Source: Coptis chinensis
Taxonomy: Eukaryota; Streptophyta; Magnoliopsida; Ranunculales; Ranunculaceae
NCBI GenBank assembly: GCA_015680905.1
Contig: CM027383.1
Location: 83,361,001 to 83,425,000, forward strand
Length of the DNA: 64,000 nt
Reading direction: 5' to 3'
A program made the position numbers and the translations under genes. Shown here in pieces: positions 46,780 to 57,815 of this stretch (within the stretch, counting starts at the first letter, position 1; every line of letters begins with the position of its first letter). The notes beneath the pieces were generated by a model. That model had not been told where the DNA came from. It did no database searches and was given only the letters and a program-made list of their open reading frames with translations.

Positions 46780-47009
46780 GTGGAGCGGTTGCATAAGATT
46801 TTTAAGCTTTGTGGTTCACCGTCGAGGACTATTGGAGAAAATCAAAATTGCCACATGCAACCATTTTCAAACCCCAACAACCTTATAGACGATGTGTTGC
46901 TGATACATTTAAAGAATTCCCTGCTGCTGCTTTGGGGCTCATGGAGATCTTTGCTTTCTATTGATCCCGCAGATCGTGGAACTGCAGATTCTGCTCTGAA
47001 GAGTGAGAG
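46780..47009 (+). pseudogene. Captured Ser/Thr kinase exon (CDK-like plant clade)
   Basis: The exon starts after TTCTTATAG and reads VERLHKIFKLCGSPS, then in a shifted frame YWRKSKLPHATIFKPQQPY, RRCVADTFKEFPAAALGLME, and after another shift SIDPADRGTADSALKSE. These are C-lobe sequences of the CDK-like plant kinases in which LHKIFKLCGSPS, KLPHATIFKPQ and ADRGTA are conserved. It ends AGTGAGAG|GTGTGT, a plausible donor. Two frameshifts are present. The ATP-binding lobe and catalytic loop were not found. Confidence 0.85.
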
Positions 47010-50000
47010 GTGTGTAGACTTCTTGGCCCCTTATTTTTATCAAGTATGGCGGTCATCCTTAGTGAATGCTGATATCATTTGTTATTTATCTCTTGTTCGG
47101 TTATTACGTACATCATAGTCACACTCAAGTTTTGTGATCTTATTAAAACTGGTTTATGTGTTGCAATTTTAAGTGTGAACTCTTGATGTGCACATGATAC
47201 AAACTAATGTGCGATATGTAACCTGTCACCCATTCAAAACAAGAAAGGCAAAGAACAAAACACTAAAACCGTCTTGTGGGTATATCTGATTGCACAAGGA
47301 CATTATCCTGTGGTAAACCCTACTAGTGGAGAATCTTCATGATGTGAAAGTTATGTAGGTACACTCCATATTTATAAAAGAAACTGTATAACCCCCGTAT
47401 CCGTGTTGGATACGGCGCGTGTACGCATTGAAGGTTATGTACCTCAATTTGTGATATGTAACTTGATATAAAAGCAAACAAGGGAATTTCTCATCACCTT
47501 CAAGAGCTGATAAAATAGTTCTGCCATAAGCAATTATATTTGCTCACCATATGCCATTGCCCATCCTATTTTTTTTTTAGCCGAGGGAAATATTCCTTAG
47601 CACAAAATGAGTTTGCGGGTAAAAAGAGATTCCCTTCTTCAATAAAACACAAACTTTGTTGTTTGTTTCTCTCTCATGTCAGTGTTGACAATTGTACTTG
47701 AGTTTATAAAGCGGGATCGGGATTCTTCGACAATGTCTTATACCTTGTCGAAGTTTGATGGATTAAGTTGGTTCAAATAATTGGGATTCAGCTACATATC
47801 TCGGGGCCGGATGGTCGATAGATAGATATCATTCTCGTGTTGTTGCGTGGTGTATTTGTGTGCGTCTGAGGTAGGTTTTTCTCTCAAGCGGTCAAGCTTT
47901 TAATGTTACATTCATGTCGGGAATGACTATGCAATTGAAATCGAGGAGGAAATCTTGTTTGTGTTCCCCTACTATTTTTCCCTAATACATATTGTTTTAC
48001 TAATTGTTTGAGAGCTCTAGGCATCAATGCTAGCGGGTTTGTGCATCGTTTTTAATATTCGTACCTAATCATCTGTTTATTCAATTTCGCGACTTGTTTT
48101 TTTGCTGTTCTTTGTGTATATATTTTGACTCGGTTTAACATAACATTTCATTTTACTTAATTATTACCTAAGTAGGGAATCAAACTTTATATTGGTCGTA
48201 CTTAACTTAACGAGTCATATGTTGTACTTTTATAATAAAGTTGTTACAACTTTATTCAAGGATAATGGGAGGGCAAACATCTTGAAGAGCAATCATATTT
48301 AGTTACATCCACTTCCTTCTATATAATAAATATTAGTTTCGATCTGAGTCTTTGCATATTTTTCAGTTTTTGTTATTTGGCGTTCTAGATATTGATGTAC
48401 TATCGGTTTGTGGACCCCACATTACTTGATAACGGAGATGACATAGAAGTGATATACCACTTGGTGAGACTATTGTTTGACATTGTTTAATTATTGTAAT
48501 ACATCAATTTTATGATACTTTGTTAGAAATTGTATGTTACGATCAGCGCCTTTTAAGTTTGTCTCTTATTACGCTAGGGACTAGGAGTCTTCATCATCCG
48601 GCTTTGGTAGAACACTAAAACCTATGAAGCACGGACGCAAGTGTTGTAGTCTTTGTGTCCACGATCGGACGCGGCGTCCATGATTCAATCAACATGGTTA
48701 GGATATTTGACTCGAGAAGTAAAAGAAAAAGGAAAGATAAAAAATAAAATAAAAATAATATCAGTTCTCTTGATCTAACATAAATATCATTCCTCCTTGT
48801 CTATTCTCTCTTAAAGCACCACTAACTCTTTGCCACCAATCCACGATCTCAATACCCAAATTTGAATAATTATGAACTTATGATAGATACAAACAACTCT
48901 TCCAAAGTTCCAAGAACCACTGATGAAGACCTTAAAGAAATTTCAACCGAGGGTATCCGCAATGGAAGAGCGGGTTTCTAATGGGCTGCTCCTTATATTT
49001 ATATGTAAATTACTTTTCATTCTAGGTTTGATCTATCTATACATATCCCGTATTGATTAGTTGCCTATCATACTAACATTATGGTTTCTACAAATCGACA
49101 TTAATAAAGCATTTTCTTTGAGCTTCTTCGTCTATTTGTCGTTGGATGGTCAAATGTTAACTTGTTAACATCGTTTGTATATGTGTATGTTGTTAGTATT
49201 GAAGCGAGAAAAGCAACTAAGTTAGTGGCGGACTGTAGTCTAGGACGTAACTCAATAATCCTAGCCGGAAAAAAACCATGTCTGTTTCGTGGTTCATGTG
49301 AATACATATTATAGCTACGAGTTTTGCTAGATTTTCTATTTGTATATAGAGTGTGTTTGATGTTGAGGAGGAATCTCACTTTTGCAGTGAATGGTTTTCA
49401 TGAGATAGGAGGCCTTTAAAACATATACTTTTCAACCCTCAAGAAGGAGAAGTTTCACGGGGCAAGTGAACAAACAAAAAGAGGGAGTTGTCTCTTTCAT
49501 GGGAATTCTCTTATGCAAAGTAAGACTATAAGACTATCAGTGAAAATTCTCCCATCTCAGACACCTAAGTTTTTTCTTCTTTAATTGCTCTCATATCTAC
49601 ATGATTTCCTGCTTCTTTGTGATGCTTTATCTTTTAGTTATTAAGGCTGTGTTATGTATATATATGTCCTTATTTTATATAAGATGTTCCCAACACTCTT
49701 TGACTAATTGTCTTGAATAGTTTCTTCCTTAATATTGTGGATCTTTTTATATCCTTAGTTTTCATGTATTCGGCATTTTCTTCCAATGTTTTTTTTATAT
49801 CACATTCTTGACCTTTTTTATCCATTTTCTATAAGTTTCACTGTTTTTCAGTTTTAAGCTGTTGAATACCAGTTTACCATTAATAGGGTCCCCCCCCCCG
49901 CTTTGAATTCCGTGAAAGTTGATGTTTAGTCCGGTTGATTTGGAGATTTGTTTTTGGGGTTTATTTTATTTTATTTTTATTTTTTTTCTTGTAGGAGTGA

Positions 50001-50983
50001 ACAGAAAAGAAAATTGGAGAATGTCCAGTTGTGTTTGAATCAGAGGTGTATTTTGCTACTATCTATCTTATTTTCTTACTAATGTCGTTCTTGTGGCGTC
50101 TTTTGTTCTTCTTTTAGTAGTCTTATCTCACTGCAAATTATAGTTCCACAACCCATACACTTCTCCTGCTCTTGGTTTTGGAGTCTTATTGAATGTAGTC
50201 GTGTTAGCTAAGAATGTTGTTGGGTTTAACTCCTTAGTTGTATACTGATTTACATTTTGAGTAAACATTAATGCAGGTGTTGTCCTTGGATTTTCCCATT
50301 GTTTAGAATAGCTGATTCTTCTTGATGTTTTTGAAAATTTAGACATGTGCTTTTCTATTGTTGAATCCTTGTTTACTTTTGCTTGAAGTGTGATATTTGA
50401 GTTGACTGGCCTTACTCACCTAAGTTCTTCACCGAGGCTTTGGGCGACATAGTGAATGTGGCAAGGGCGGGTTGGCCCCAAGTTAAAAGGGTGAAAGGGA
50501 ACATGGCCTTGTGTGATTTGGAGAGGTGGCGGCTTACTTGTCTTCTCTTTGGTTTCTTGAATGTTCCAAATTTCCAATGCTACTAGCGGGGACACTAAAC
50601 AAACTCTAGCACCAAGTTTAAGCGACTATCAATATAGAGCAAGGAAGGCTTTCGGAGAAGATGTCAATTGAACATTTAAGATAAAGAGGAGTTTATAGTT
50701 TATTGGTACTATCTCTCAACTTATATCTTTGGAAGTTGGTTGGTACAGCTTAATGAAGTTAGAAACAATAAAAGCGTGAGAAATGCTAAAAAAAAGCGAC
50801 CCTTTATGGCTCGGGACTTTATTCGATTTCAATCCTTTGTCTTTTGTTCTGTGAAGTTTTACTTTTAGAAAAATGATATTGATGCTTATGATTTAGTTAT
50901 TAATTATGATTATATTTCTTCTAAGAGTCACAATTATCGATTAAGATCTCGCTCAACAACAATTGTCTTTCATTGACTTCTAG
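47010..50983. other. CACTA interior without recognisable genes
   Basis: AT-rich, intron-like sequence between the two kinase exons. Short frames on both strands show no domain. A stretch near 50410-50530 has locally higher GC and could be another exon remnant, but I cannot identify it. Confidence 0.5.
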
Positions 50984-51099
50984 GCAAAAGGCGCCAGGAG
51001 GGAGAGGGCAAAGGTTTGATTCAGAAAGGAAAGGACCTAGAGAATCTAGAGGCGATTCCAAAAGACGATGCCAATGCAGAGTTAGCCATTTCAATGCAG
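50984..51099 (+). pseudogene. Captured kinase C-terminal exon, probably same gene
   Basis: After CTTCTAG the exon reads RRQ, a Gly/Lys-rich stretch, then AIPKDDANAELAISMQ, ending ATGCAG|GTAAGT. In CDK-like plant kinases an Arg-rich tail is followed by a conserved AxPxxDANAEL motif downstream of the kinase domain, so this is plausibly a later exon of the gene captured at 46780. A frame problem lies between the Arg-rich and AIPKDDANAEL parts. Confidence 0.65.
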
Positions 51100-52384
51100 G
51101 TAAGTTTAAGTCTCTATTTGTTTTATGAGGGATAATTCTTATATTCGGTTTTACATTTATGTGACGACATTTTCAAGACTTAATTAGTGAATTTAACAAC
51201 TATTTTAGTCAATAGTCATAAGCTTTAGCTTCATGGGTATTACACTTCATCTTTTGTACTTTCTTATTGCTTGAGCTATTATTTGATGGATGTAAGAGTC
51301 TTGATTTCCCACATTGAGTGGTTAATGTCCTTTAGATTGAATATAAATATCTCAATTGTCATATTGCATCTGCGTGTGCATAAAAGGATGCATGTAGTAT
51401 GTTTGCAAAAAAGTATCTTTGTCCGATGTTTGTTATCTGTCGGTATATCTTAGCGATTGTTTAGCTATTTAACCTTAAAGAATTGTTGCAAATAGTATGA
51501 TCATACCGTAGATACACACTAGTAGTGGTCGGTAATCTTGACATATAGCTTTTTGGACTCCATGAGCTTCTTTAGTAATAATCAATAGAAGCTGTTCTCT
51601 TACTCTTCCCATAGATTTAATAGAGTCGTAGGGTTGTATATGAGGCGAGAGAACACCTCCTTGCGTCAAAATATTTTTGGAAGGCACAAAAGCGATTGTC
51701 AAAAGTAGGATCTTTGAAGGCTGCTCAAAGTGGAGCAGTTTATTGGAGAGTTTGAATTGCTCATATTGTTAGGAGTGTGAGACCACATTTGCCACATTTT
51801 TTGTGAGTTTGGTTGTTAGACCGGTGAAAATAAATCTTGAACTTTCCGATCTCTTGGAAGGGACAAAACATCTTGCTACTTAAGAATTATGCTACCATAC
51901 TCTGTTTTCTGAATTCCGTAGTTTGAGTATAAGGAGCTACTACTTAAGAATAGGATATAAGTATATATCTATATATACATATTTGTTTTCTCTTGCTTTC
52001 GACTCCTTTTATTTATTTCTATTGGTGTATAGGATGAAAGGGACTTTTTTCGATGATACCATCCCAAAGTCATCCCACGATGCTTACAACTACTGAAGGT
52101 GCTAGTTTTGTACAAATGATATGAGAGCTTGAGTTTAAGGACAAGTCCCATTGATTTGGAAAGCGATTGTGTATTTCATTAAGTGGCAAGTCCTATTTAT
52201 GAAAGGCGTTTTGGTGATGTTATTTTAATAAAAGATTATGTGATTGGATGTACTTGTAAGATTTCTTGTTTATATTATGGGCGATTGTAAAATACCCAAT
52301 AAGGGGGGCATCTTTATGCGAGGTTAAGTAGTCTCCCAAAAAGGGGGGGTGGTTTTGGGGGATTTTTTTTTTTACATATGAAAT

Positions 52385-52915
52385 AGTTTTGTAGCGGTTC
52401 TTCACCGTTACTAAGCTTTGCAATAAGTAACACAAAAAAGCGTTACTAACTTTATAAAAGCGTTACTAACTTTATAAAAGCGTTACTAATGTTAGAAAAG
52501 AGTAAGATAAAAAAGCGTTACTAACTTTATAAAACCGTTACTAATGTTAGAAAAGAGTAACACAAAAAAGCGTTACTATTTTTATAAAACCGTTATTGAT
52601 GTTAAAAAAGAGTAACACAAAAAAGCGTTACTAATGTTATAAAACCGTTACTAATGTTAAAAAAGAGTAACACCAAAAAGCGTTACTAATTTTATAAAAC
52701 CGTTGCTAAAGAGTAATACAATTGAGCAAAGAAAACCGTTAGTAAATATTTTAGTAACGGTTAGAAACCGTTACAATAAATAATTATGTAGCGGTTATAA
52801 ACCGTTCTGAATATTAATAGCGAATTAGCAACGCCTAAAGCGTGGATATAAAACCGTTACAAATATTTTTAGTAGCGGTTTACATTATTAGGGATGTCCC
52901 TGTTTTGGTATAGTG
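52385..52915. repeat. CACTA right end: subterminal repeat array and TIR
   Basis: Tandem ~35-45 bp units of the type AAAAAAGCGTTACTAA...TTATAAAACCGTTACTAATG, followed by GTAGCGGTTTA variants. The segment ends CTGTTTTGGTATAGTG, the complement of the left terminus. Repeat density is much higher than at the left end. Confidence 0.9.
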
Positions 52916-52918
52916 AGG

Positions 52919-52963
52919 GTTCAATTCAAGCGTGATCAACTTGCCTAGAGCATAAGCTATGCT
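52919..52963 (+). pseudogene. Env-like ORF of A, short middle piece
   Basis: 45 bp between the CACTA and X3: VQFKRDQLA, stop, SISYA in one frame. It links 42841 to 56622 in the order expected for one interrupted ORF. Confidence 0.6.
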
Positions 52964-55900
52964 TGTAGTATTTTTAAATCGTATTTTTTTCTATTTTAAT
53001 TAATTAATTAAATTATTTATTTTCAAAATTAAATTCGGATTGGACTCGGGATACGTGGGCTTTGGTTTTGGGCCCGAGTCGGTGTTGGGAAGCAGGTTTT
53101 GGACCCAAGTATATAAACTTTTTTTTCTAGAAAATAGGGTTCTGGAGAATAGAATAATTAAAAAATGGGAGAAATTTGGTTTCTTTGGAGGCGTTGGAAG
53201 TTTGACGAATCGGGCTAGGAGGATTCGTCGATTTGTTCATCTGGTGAGTAGCTATATTTTGCTATATCACGGATTTATCGTTTTCGATTATCGATTATCT
53301 TGTCCTAAGGTTTCTGTTTTTTATCTTTGTTCATTATATTATTTTTTATTCGACGTCGTGTTTCGTCGAGTTGTTAAAACTCTAGTTAAACTGTTAAACT
53401 GTCGAACTTTGTTAAAATTAGGAGTAAAAGCCGAAGCTTAAATGAGCTTCAATGGCGTCACATGGGCTGTTTTTCTATTGAACTTCGTTGTGGGTTATAG
53501 TGTTGGGTTTTGTTGGGGATGAAAACCCAATTTGTTTAGGAAGTGGTGGTCGATCTTTGCCAAAGCTTGGTTTGAGGTGTTAATGGCGATTGGACGAACC
53601 CGGTGGTTGGGCTGTTTTTGGTTTGATTGGTTGTTGTGTTTTGTGGTGATGTGTTGTGAGGTTGGTTAGTGGTGTTTGAGTGTGTGTGAGGGGCTGAAAA
53701 TGGTGTCGATTAGAGCTTGGTGGAAACCATTAATGGTGGCGAAATTCTTAGATCTAGTTTGAAGAAGAGGGTTAAATCAGCGATATTAGAGTAATTGTAT
53801 TTATTAAAGTTATAGGGTTTTGATTTGGTGTAAAACCGATTTGATGGAAGAGGAGAATGGTGGCGGTGATTTGGTGGTTCTTTGGGTGAGGAAAGATGGC
53901 GGTGAGAGGATCCGGTCTCCGCTCTCACATAGCCTAACTCTAATTAGCGTGGGCTTGGGCGGACCAATTTGGATTAGTTCCTCTGGGCGAAATGTTTAAG
54001 TTGTTGGGCCATATTCATTTCTATTTTTAGATAGGCGAAATTTGTTAGCTAGGCGAAATTTGATGGTAGTTGGGCGAAATTTCAGTTTAATTTTCGGACC
54101 ACATTAGTTACATTGGGCGGTTCCTTTGTTTCTTTTGGGCAGGACCCAAATTAAAGTGTTGGGCCAATTCAAATTAATTTGTGGACCGGTTTTATATTAA
54201 AGTTTTGGGCGAATCCACTTAACCTGTTTGGGCGATTCGGTATAAGTTTTTGGGCGTTTCTAATATTATGCGAGGCGATCCTTAGGATTTAATATAGATC
54301 CCAATTAGATTCGGTAGAATAAATAAATTGGTTTTAGACTTTCGGGTTTAAAGGTTTGGGCTTGGCGGTTAGGTCGAACCATGACCTTAGCCGTGAGCCC
54401 ATGAAACATGCACTTTTGACTTTAGCCATGAACCATGGTTATGACCACGAATTTGTCGAACAGCGGAAGCGGCGGGTTTGACTTTGACAATGGCGGTTTG
54501 ACCCGACCATGGCGTGTTGATTTTGACGTTGACCATGATGTGTTGACTTTGACCATGATGGGTTGACTTTGATTTTGATCATGATGTGTTGACTTTGACC
54601 ATGATGGGTTGACTTTGATTTTGACCATGATGTGTTGACTTTGACCATGATGTGTTGACTTTGACTTTGACCATGATGTGTTGACTTTGGCTTTGACCAT
54701 GATGTGTTGACTTTGACCATGATGGGTTGACTTTGATTTTGACCATGATGTGTTGACTTTGACCATGATGCGTTGACTTTGACTTTGACCATGATGTGTT
54801 GACTTTGGCTTTGACCGTCGACCGTTGACTTTGACATTTGACCGTTTGACTTTGACCGTTGACTGTGAATGTTGACTTTTCTAGTTTTTCACATATTGGA
54901 CTATATGGATAAATATAGAAATAAAATGTTGTCGATATTATATAACTTGGTTTGTCATTATCTAATTTAGATTTGACGTGAGTAGTGTGTAAAATATATA
55001 TATATATTAGGCTTTGATTGTGGATGTGAATTTGTTTATTTGTCTTTACGTTTTATGTGTATATTATATGGACACATGTAGTAATAAAATGCTGTGGAAG
55101 CTTGTATATATTTGGTTGTCATTATCTAATAAAGATTTGACATTGATGTTGTGTATTTTTGACACGTGACGATATTGAGATGTTAGTAGACATTACATTC
55201 CTAATACGTTATAATAAAATGTATGTGATACGTTGAAGCATTATGACATGATATCATATGTTGGGATATATATATTAATGCAATATCTTGGAGAAATGTA
55301 TATACACTCCATTATTTTATATGTGAGATGCTAATATAGTACCGGTGAATATTTGCCCACGGGATTGTGGCGTAGTGCAATAATATATTGGCACGTGAAA
55401 GAATGAATTTTGGTTATGAGATATATTGAGATGTTTCTATATATTATGGCTTAGTGCAATAAGGTAATTGACCTGCACGTGATATAGTGGAATGTTTATG
55501 AGTCATAGATGTATGACACCTGAATAAATTACGTAACAAAAATCCTAGAACCTGACTACCACAACTCATGTGATTGCCTTACGGCGTTTGAGGTTAAAAT
55601 TTGAATGGCCTTCGGCCCGACCCTCTGGCGTTTCAGTTAAATTTTGAATGGCCCTCATGGCGCAAGCCGAATAGTGGCTTGATTATTCCGTTCGCAAAAA
55701 ATAGAGCGATGATCGCTAATATTTTATGCCGAATAGTGGCGGTGCTTACATAGATTTGGCTTCCGTGTGAGGATTTACCGGTGTCGCGGCATCCATTTCG
55801 TGGTGGTTACATACGGAGTGGCTCATTATGTAAAGGGAGGCATGTGGATGTACATGTCGGCGTTGGGTTGCGATTGTGGTAGCCGGGGAAACTAGGTAAA

Positions 55901-56621
55901 GACATAGATCTGACGTGATTTTAGGGACACGCAAAGAAAGTCGAAATAATCTAATTATGGTAATATGCTTGGTTGATTATTTGTTTAGTTGAACCTAAAA
56001 CCTCGATGGAGGAACTACCCCTTATTTATTATGTGTATAGTTTGTTGTGTGGTTAGTGGAAAGTTAAAAGGCCTCGATTGGAGGAACTACCCGCCTTAAT
56101 TATTGTGTTTAAGGATGTATAGTAGTCGTTGAAAGTTAAAGTACTCGATGGAGGAACTAAGCTGCATTATGGATTTGTGTATATATATGTATAAGTATAT
56201 TCATTATTTTTAGGGCTACTCACACCAAGCATTGTTTATAATCTTGACCCGATTGCATGTTTGCTTATCGGGTGTGTTCATTAAATGAACATAGTTGATA
56301 AGTCTTGATGAGGTTTAGTGATGAAGAAGATTGGTTCTTTGCTTGTGGTTTCGTTAGCATTGCATCTCGAGGTTGTGTTTTGTTTTCCTTGAGATGATAT
56401 AGATTTTTCGATTAAGATAATATTATTTGCATTTTCATTTGTAAATTGTTTTATAATGAAGAGGACTTTGTTTAAGTTAAAATTTTTATTGGTTTTAATT
56501 ATCCGCATATTTTAAACTGTTTATGGGCTTTTGGGAGTGGAGAGTGCGTCACACCTCGGAAATCGAAGAGTCGGGGACAAATAATGTTTTTCCGAATTCT
56601 GTCGAAATTCGGGGTGTGACA
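52964..56621 (-). mobile_element. X3: ~3.7 kb solo-LTR-like element, inverted
   Basis: On the minus strand it begins TGTCACACCCCGAATTTCG and ends, on the plus-strand left side, with TGTAGTATTTTTAAATCG, AATTAATTAATTAA and GGATTGGACTCGGGATACGT. This is the mirror of the X1 tail. Internal features match X1/X2: TATATAAAC (53109), AAGCTT...TTAATGGCG subrepeats, TTGGGC-rich block (53940-54260) and GATGGAGGAACTA repeats (56000-56160). The flanks atgct and ataac do not form a convincing duplication. An expanded minisatellite at 54430-54890 adds to its length. Confidence 0.75.
54430..54890. repeat. TTGACTTTGACCATGATG minisatellite in X3
   Basis: Roughly twenty units of 18-24 bp built from TTGACTTTGACCATGATGTG and TTGACTTTGATTTTGACC variants. 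X1 has only about three equivalent units (complement GGTCAAAGTCAACC, 16195-16260), so the array expanded in X3. Long open frames across it are repeat artefacts. Confidence 0.9.
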
Positions 56622-56824
56622 ATAACGTTCGAACCATAGCCGATAACCACACCGACATACTTAATTTTATAGAGAATATAGAAGAGGCACAGGCAGCTTT
56701 TCAGGCCGAGGTCTTGAGACATCTACCCCAACCAAGAGGTTCACTTTCTTCTTCTGACTCAAGACGTGAGCGTCATCGTCGTCATTCTGCTGATGGTTAT
56801 GGACCATCTTCTTCTCAGGGATAG
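56622..56824 (+). pseudogene. Env-like third ORF of A, first copy, C-terminus
   Basis: It resumes after X3 as NNVRTIADNHTDILNFIENI, EEAQAAFQAEVLRHLPQP, then a Ser/Arg/His-rich tail ending SSSQG at TAG 56822-56824. A basic, low-complexity C-terminus is common for this ORF. It confirms that the CACTA and X3 both inserted into one reading frame. Confidence 0.65.
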
Positions 56825-57815
56825 CTGCTTTATTTTTGAATTGTTGTGATGAATTTGATTTAGAACTATTTCTGTTTTGTAATAACTATTTAATTTTCAT
56901 ACTTATTTTAATTTCCATACTTTAGTTTAATTAATTGTTAATTTCATTTTTAGTTAAGTAGTTGGTATTTATTTGTTTATGTGATTATTTATCTATGCAC
57001 GTATCGTTAAATTTAATACATGATTAATCACACATTTTTATTTTACCATATAGTTTTTAAGTTGATATTCAGCATGTTTAGGTAATTTAATTAATCAATA
57101 TCATGAACCCCCCTCTCAAATTGTTTTGGGGTGGTATATTTTAATATACGTGAACGTATGAAATTGCATGCCTTAATCACAATTATATAAGTTTTGGGCC
57201 AAAATATACGAACCCTTGGGCCTTGTTTAATTCAATTGGGATCCATAATGTAATTAGGAACTTAAAATTTCGTGAATGTCAAAGTTTCTCGGAATTTCAG
57301 AAGTTAATCTAATAAATAAACTCATTATATGCAACCCATGGGCCTTGTTAAAATCAATTGGGATCCATAATATAATTAGGAACCTGAAATTTCGTGGAAT
57401 GTCAAAATTTCAGGGAATTTTGAAAGCTAATCATATATAGAAATTCCAAAAACTGAAATAGAATTCTTGTGTAGGAAACTACTCTAAAAATATGTTTTTT
57501 TCACATATTTTATTTTAGCAACCATCCTACCTTAGACTTAGCAACCAAACACTATAAAAATAATCTCTAAGCATGTAATTTCATAACTGAAACCCCTAAA
57601 CACATCGCTGCATCTCAGAGCGCACACGCGCCTCACACAAGATCAAATTTAGTGCGCACCGCGCTCATATATAAATGTATCAGCATTCTAACTCGCGCAC
57701 TGCACCCACCCAAGAGTTATTCCAAGCGTGCGTACACCCTCACCGCCACAGCAGGCTCGGATTTCCAGGTTCCACTTTTCTAACTTCCAGTACTTCAATT
57801 CATTACTTGTTTGCT
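56825..57815 (+). other. Spacer between the two env-like ORFs of A
   Basis: AT-rich spacer with a PPT-like TTTTGGGGTGG at 57124-57134 and two direct repeats of about 60 bp around GGGATCCATAATRTAATTAGG (57238 and 57361). A GC-rich leader motif follows (GAGCGCACACGCGCC and GTGCGCACCGCGC, about 57617-57665). Confidence 0.65.
57124..57134 (+). other. PPT-like motif 2 of element A
   Basis: TTTTGGGGTGG after the first env-like ORF. Confidence 0.55.

Larger units (their letters stand above)
42842..52915. mobile_element. 10-kb CACTA transposon carrying host exons
   Basis: The termini are CACTACACCAAAACAGG and, inverted at the right end, CACTATACCAAAACAGG. The 3-bp target duplication agg (42839-42841, 52916-52918) is exact. 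Subterminal regions are packed with AGCGTTACTAA/TTAGTAACG repeats. No TNP2- or TNPA-type transposase is recognisable in any frame, so it looks non-autonomous. Between the ends lie exon-like fragments of a hydrolase (43377-44007), a kinase (46780-47009 and 50984-51099) and two unidentified exons (44914-45316), all on the plus strand and several with canonical splice sites. Confidence 0.93.

Noticed and set aside
42842-52915. Intact host kinase or hydrolase gene
   Set aside because: Only isolated exons with stops and frameshifts are present, without ATP-binding and catalytic-loop exons, and they lie between CACTA ends.
54422-54837. Open reading frames of 114 and 132 codons on the minus strand
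   Set aside because: They are translations of the TTGACTTTGACC minisatellite, with Lys-Ser-Val-Asn repeats. They have no independent support and are not counted as genes.
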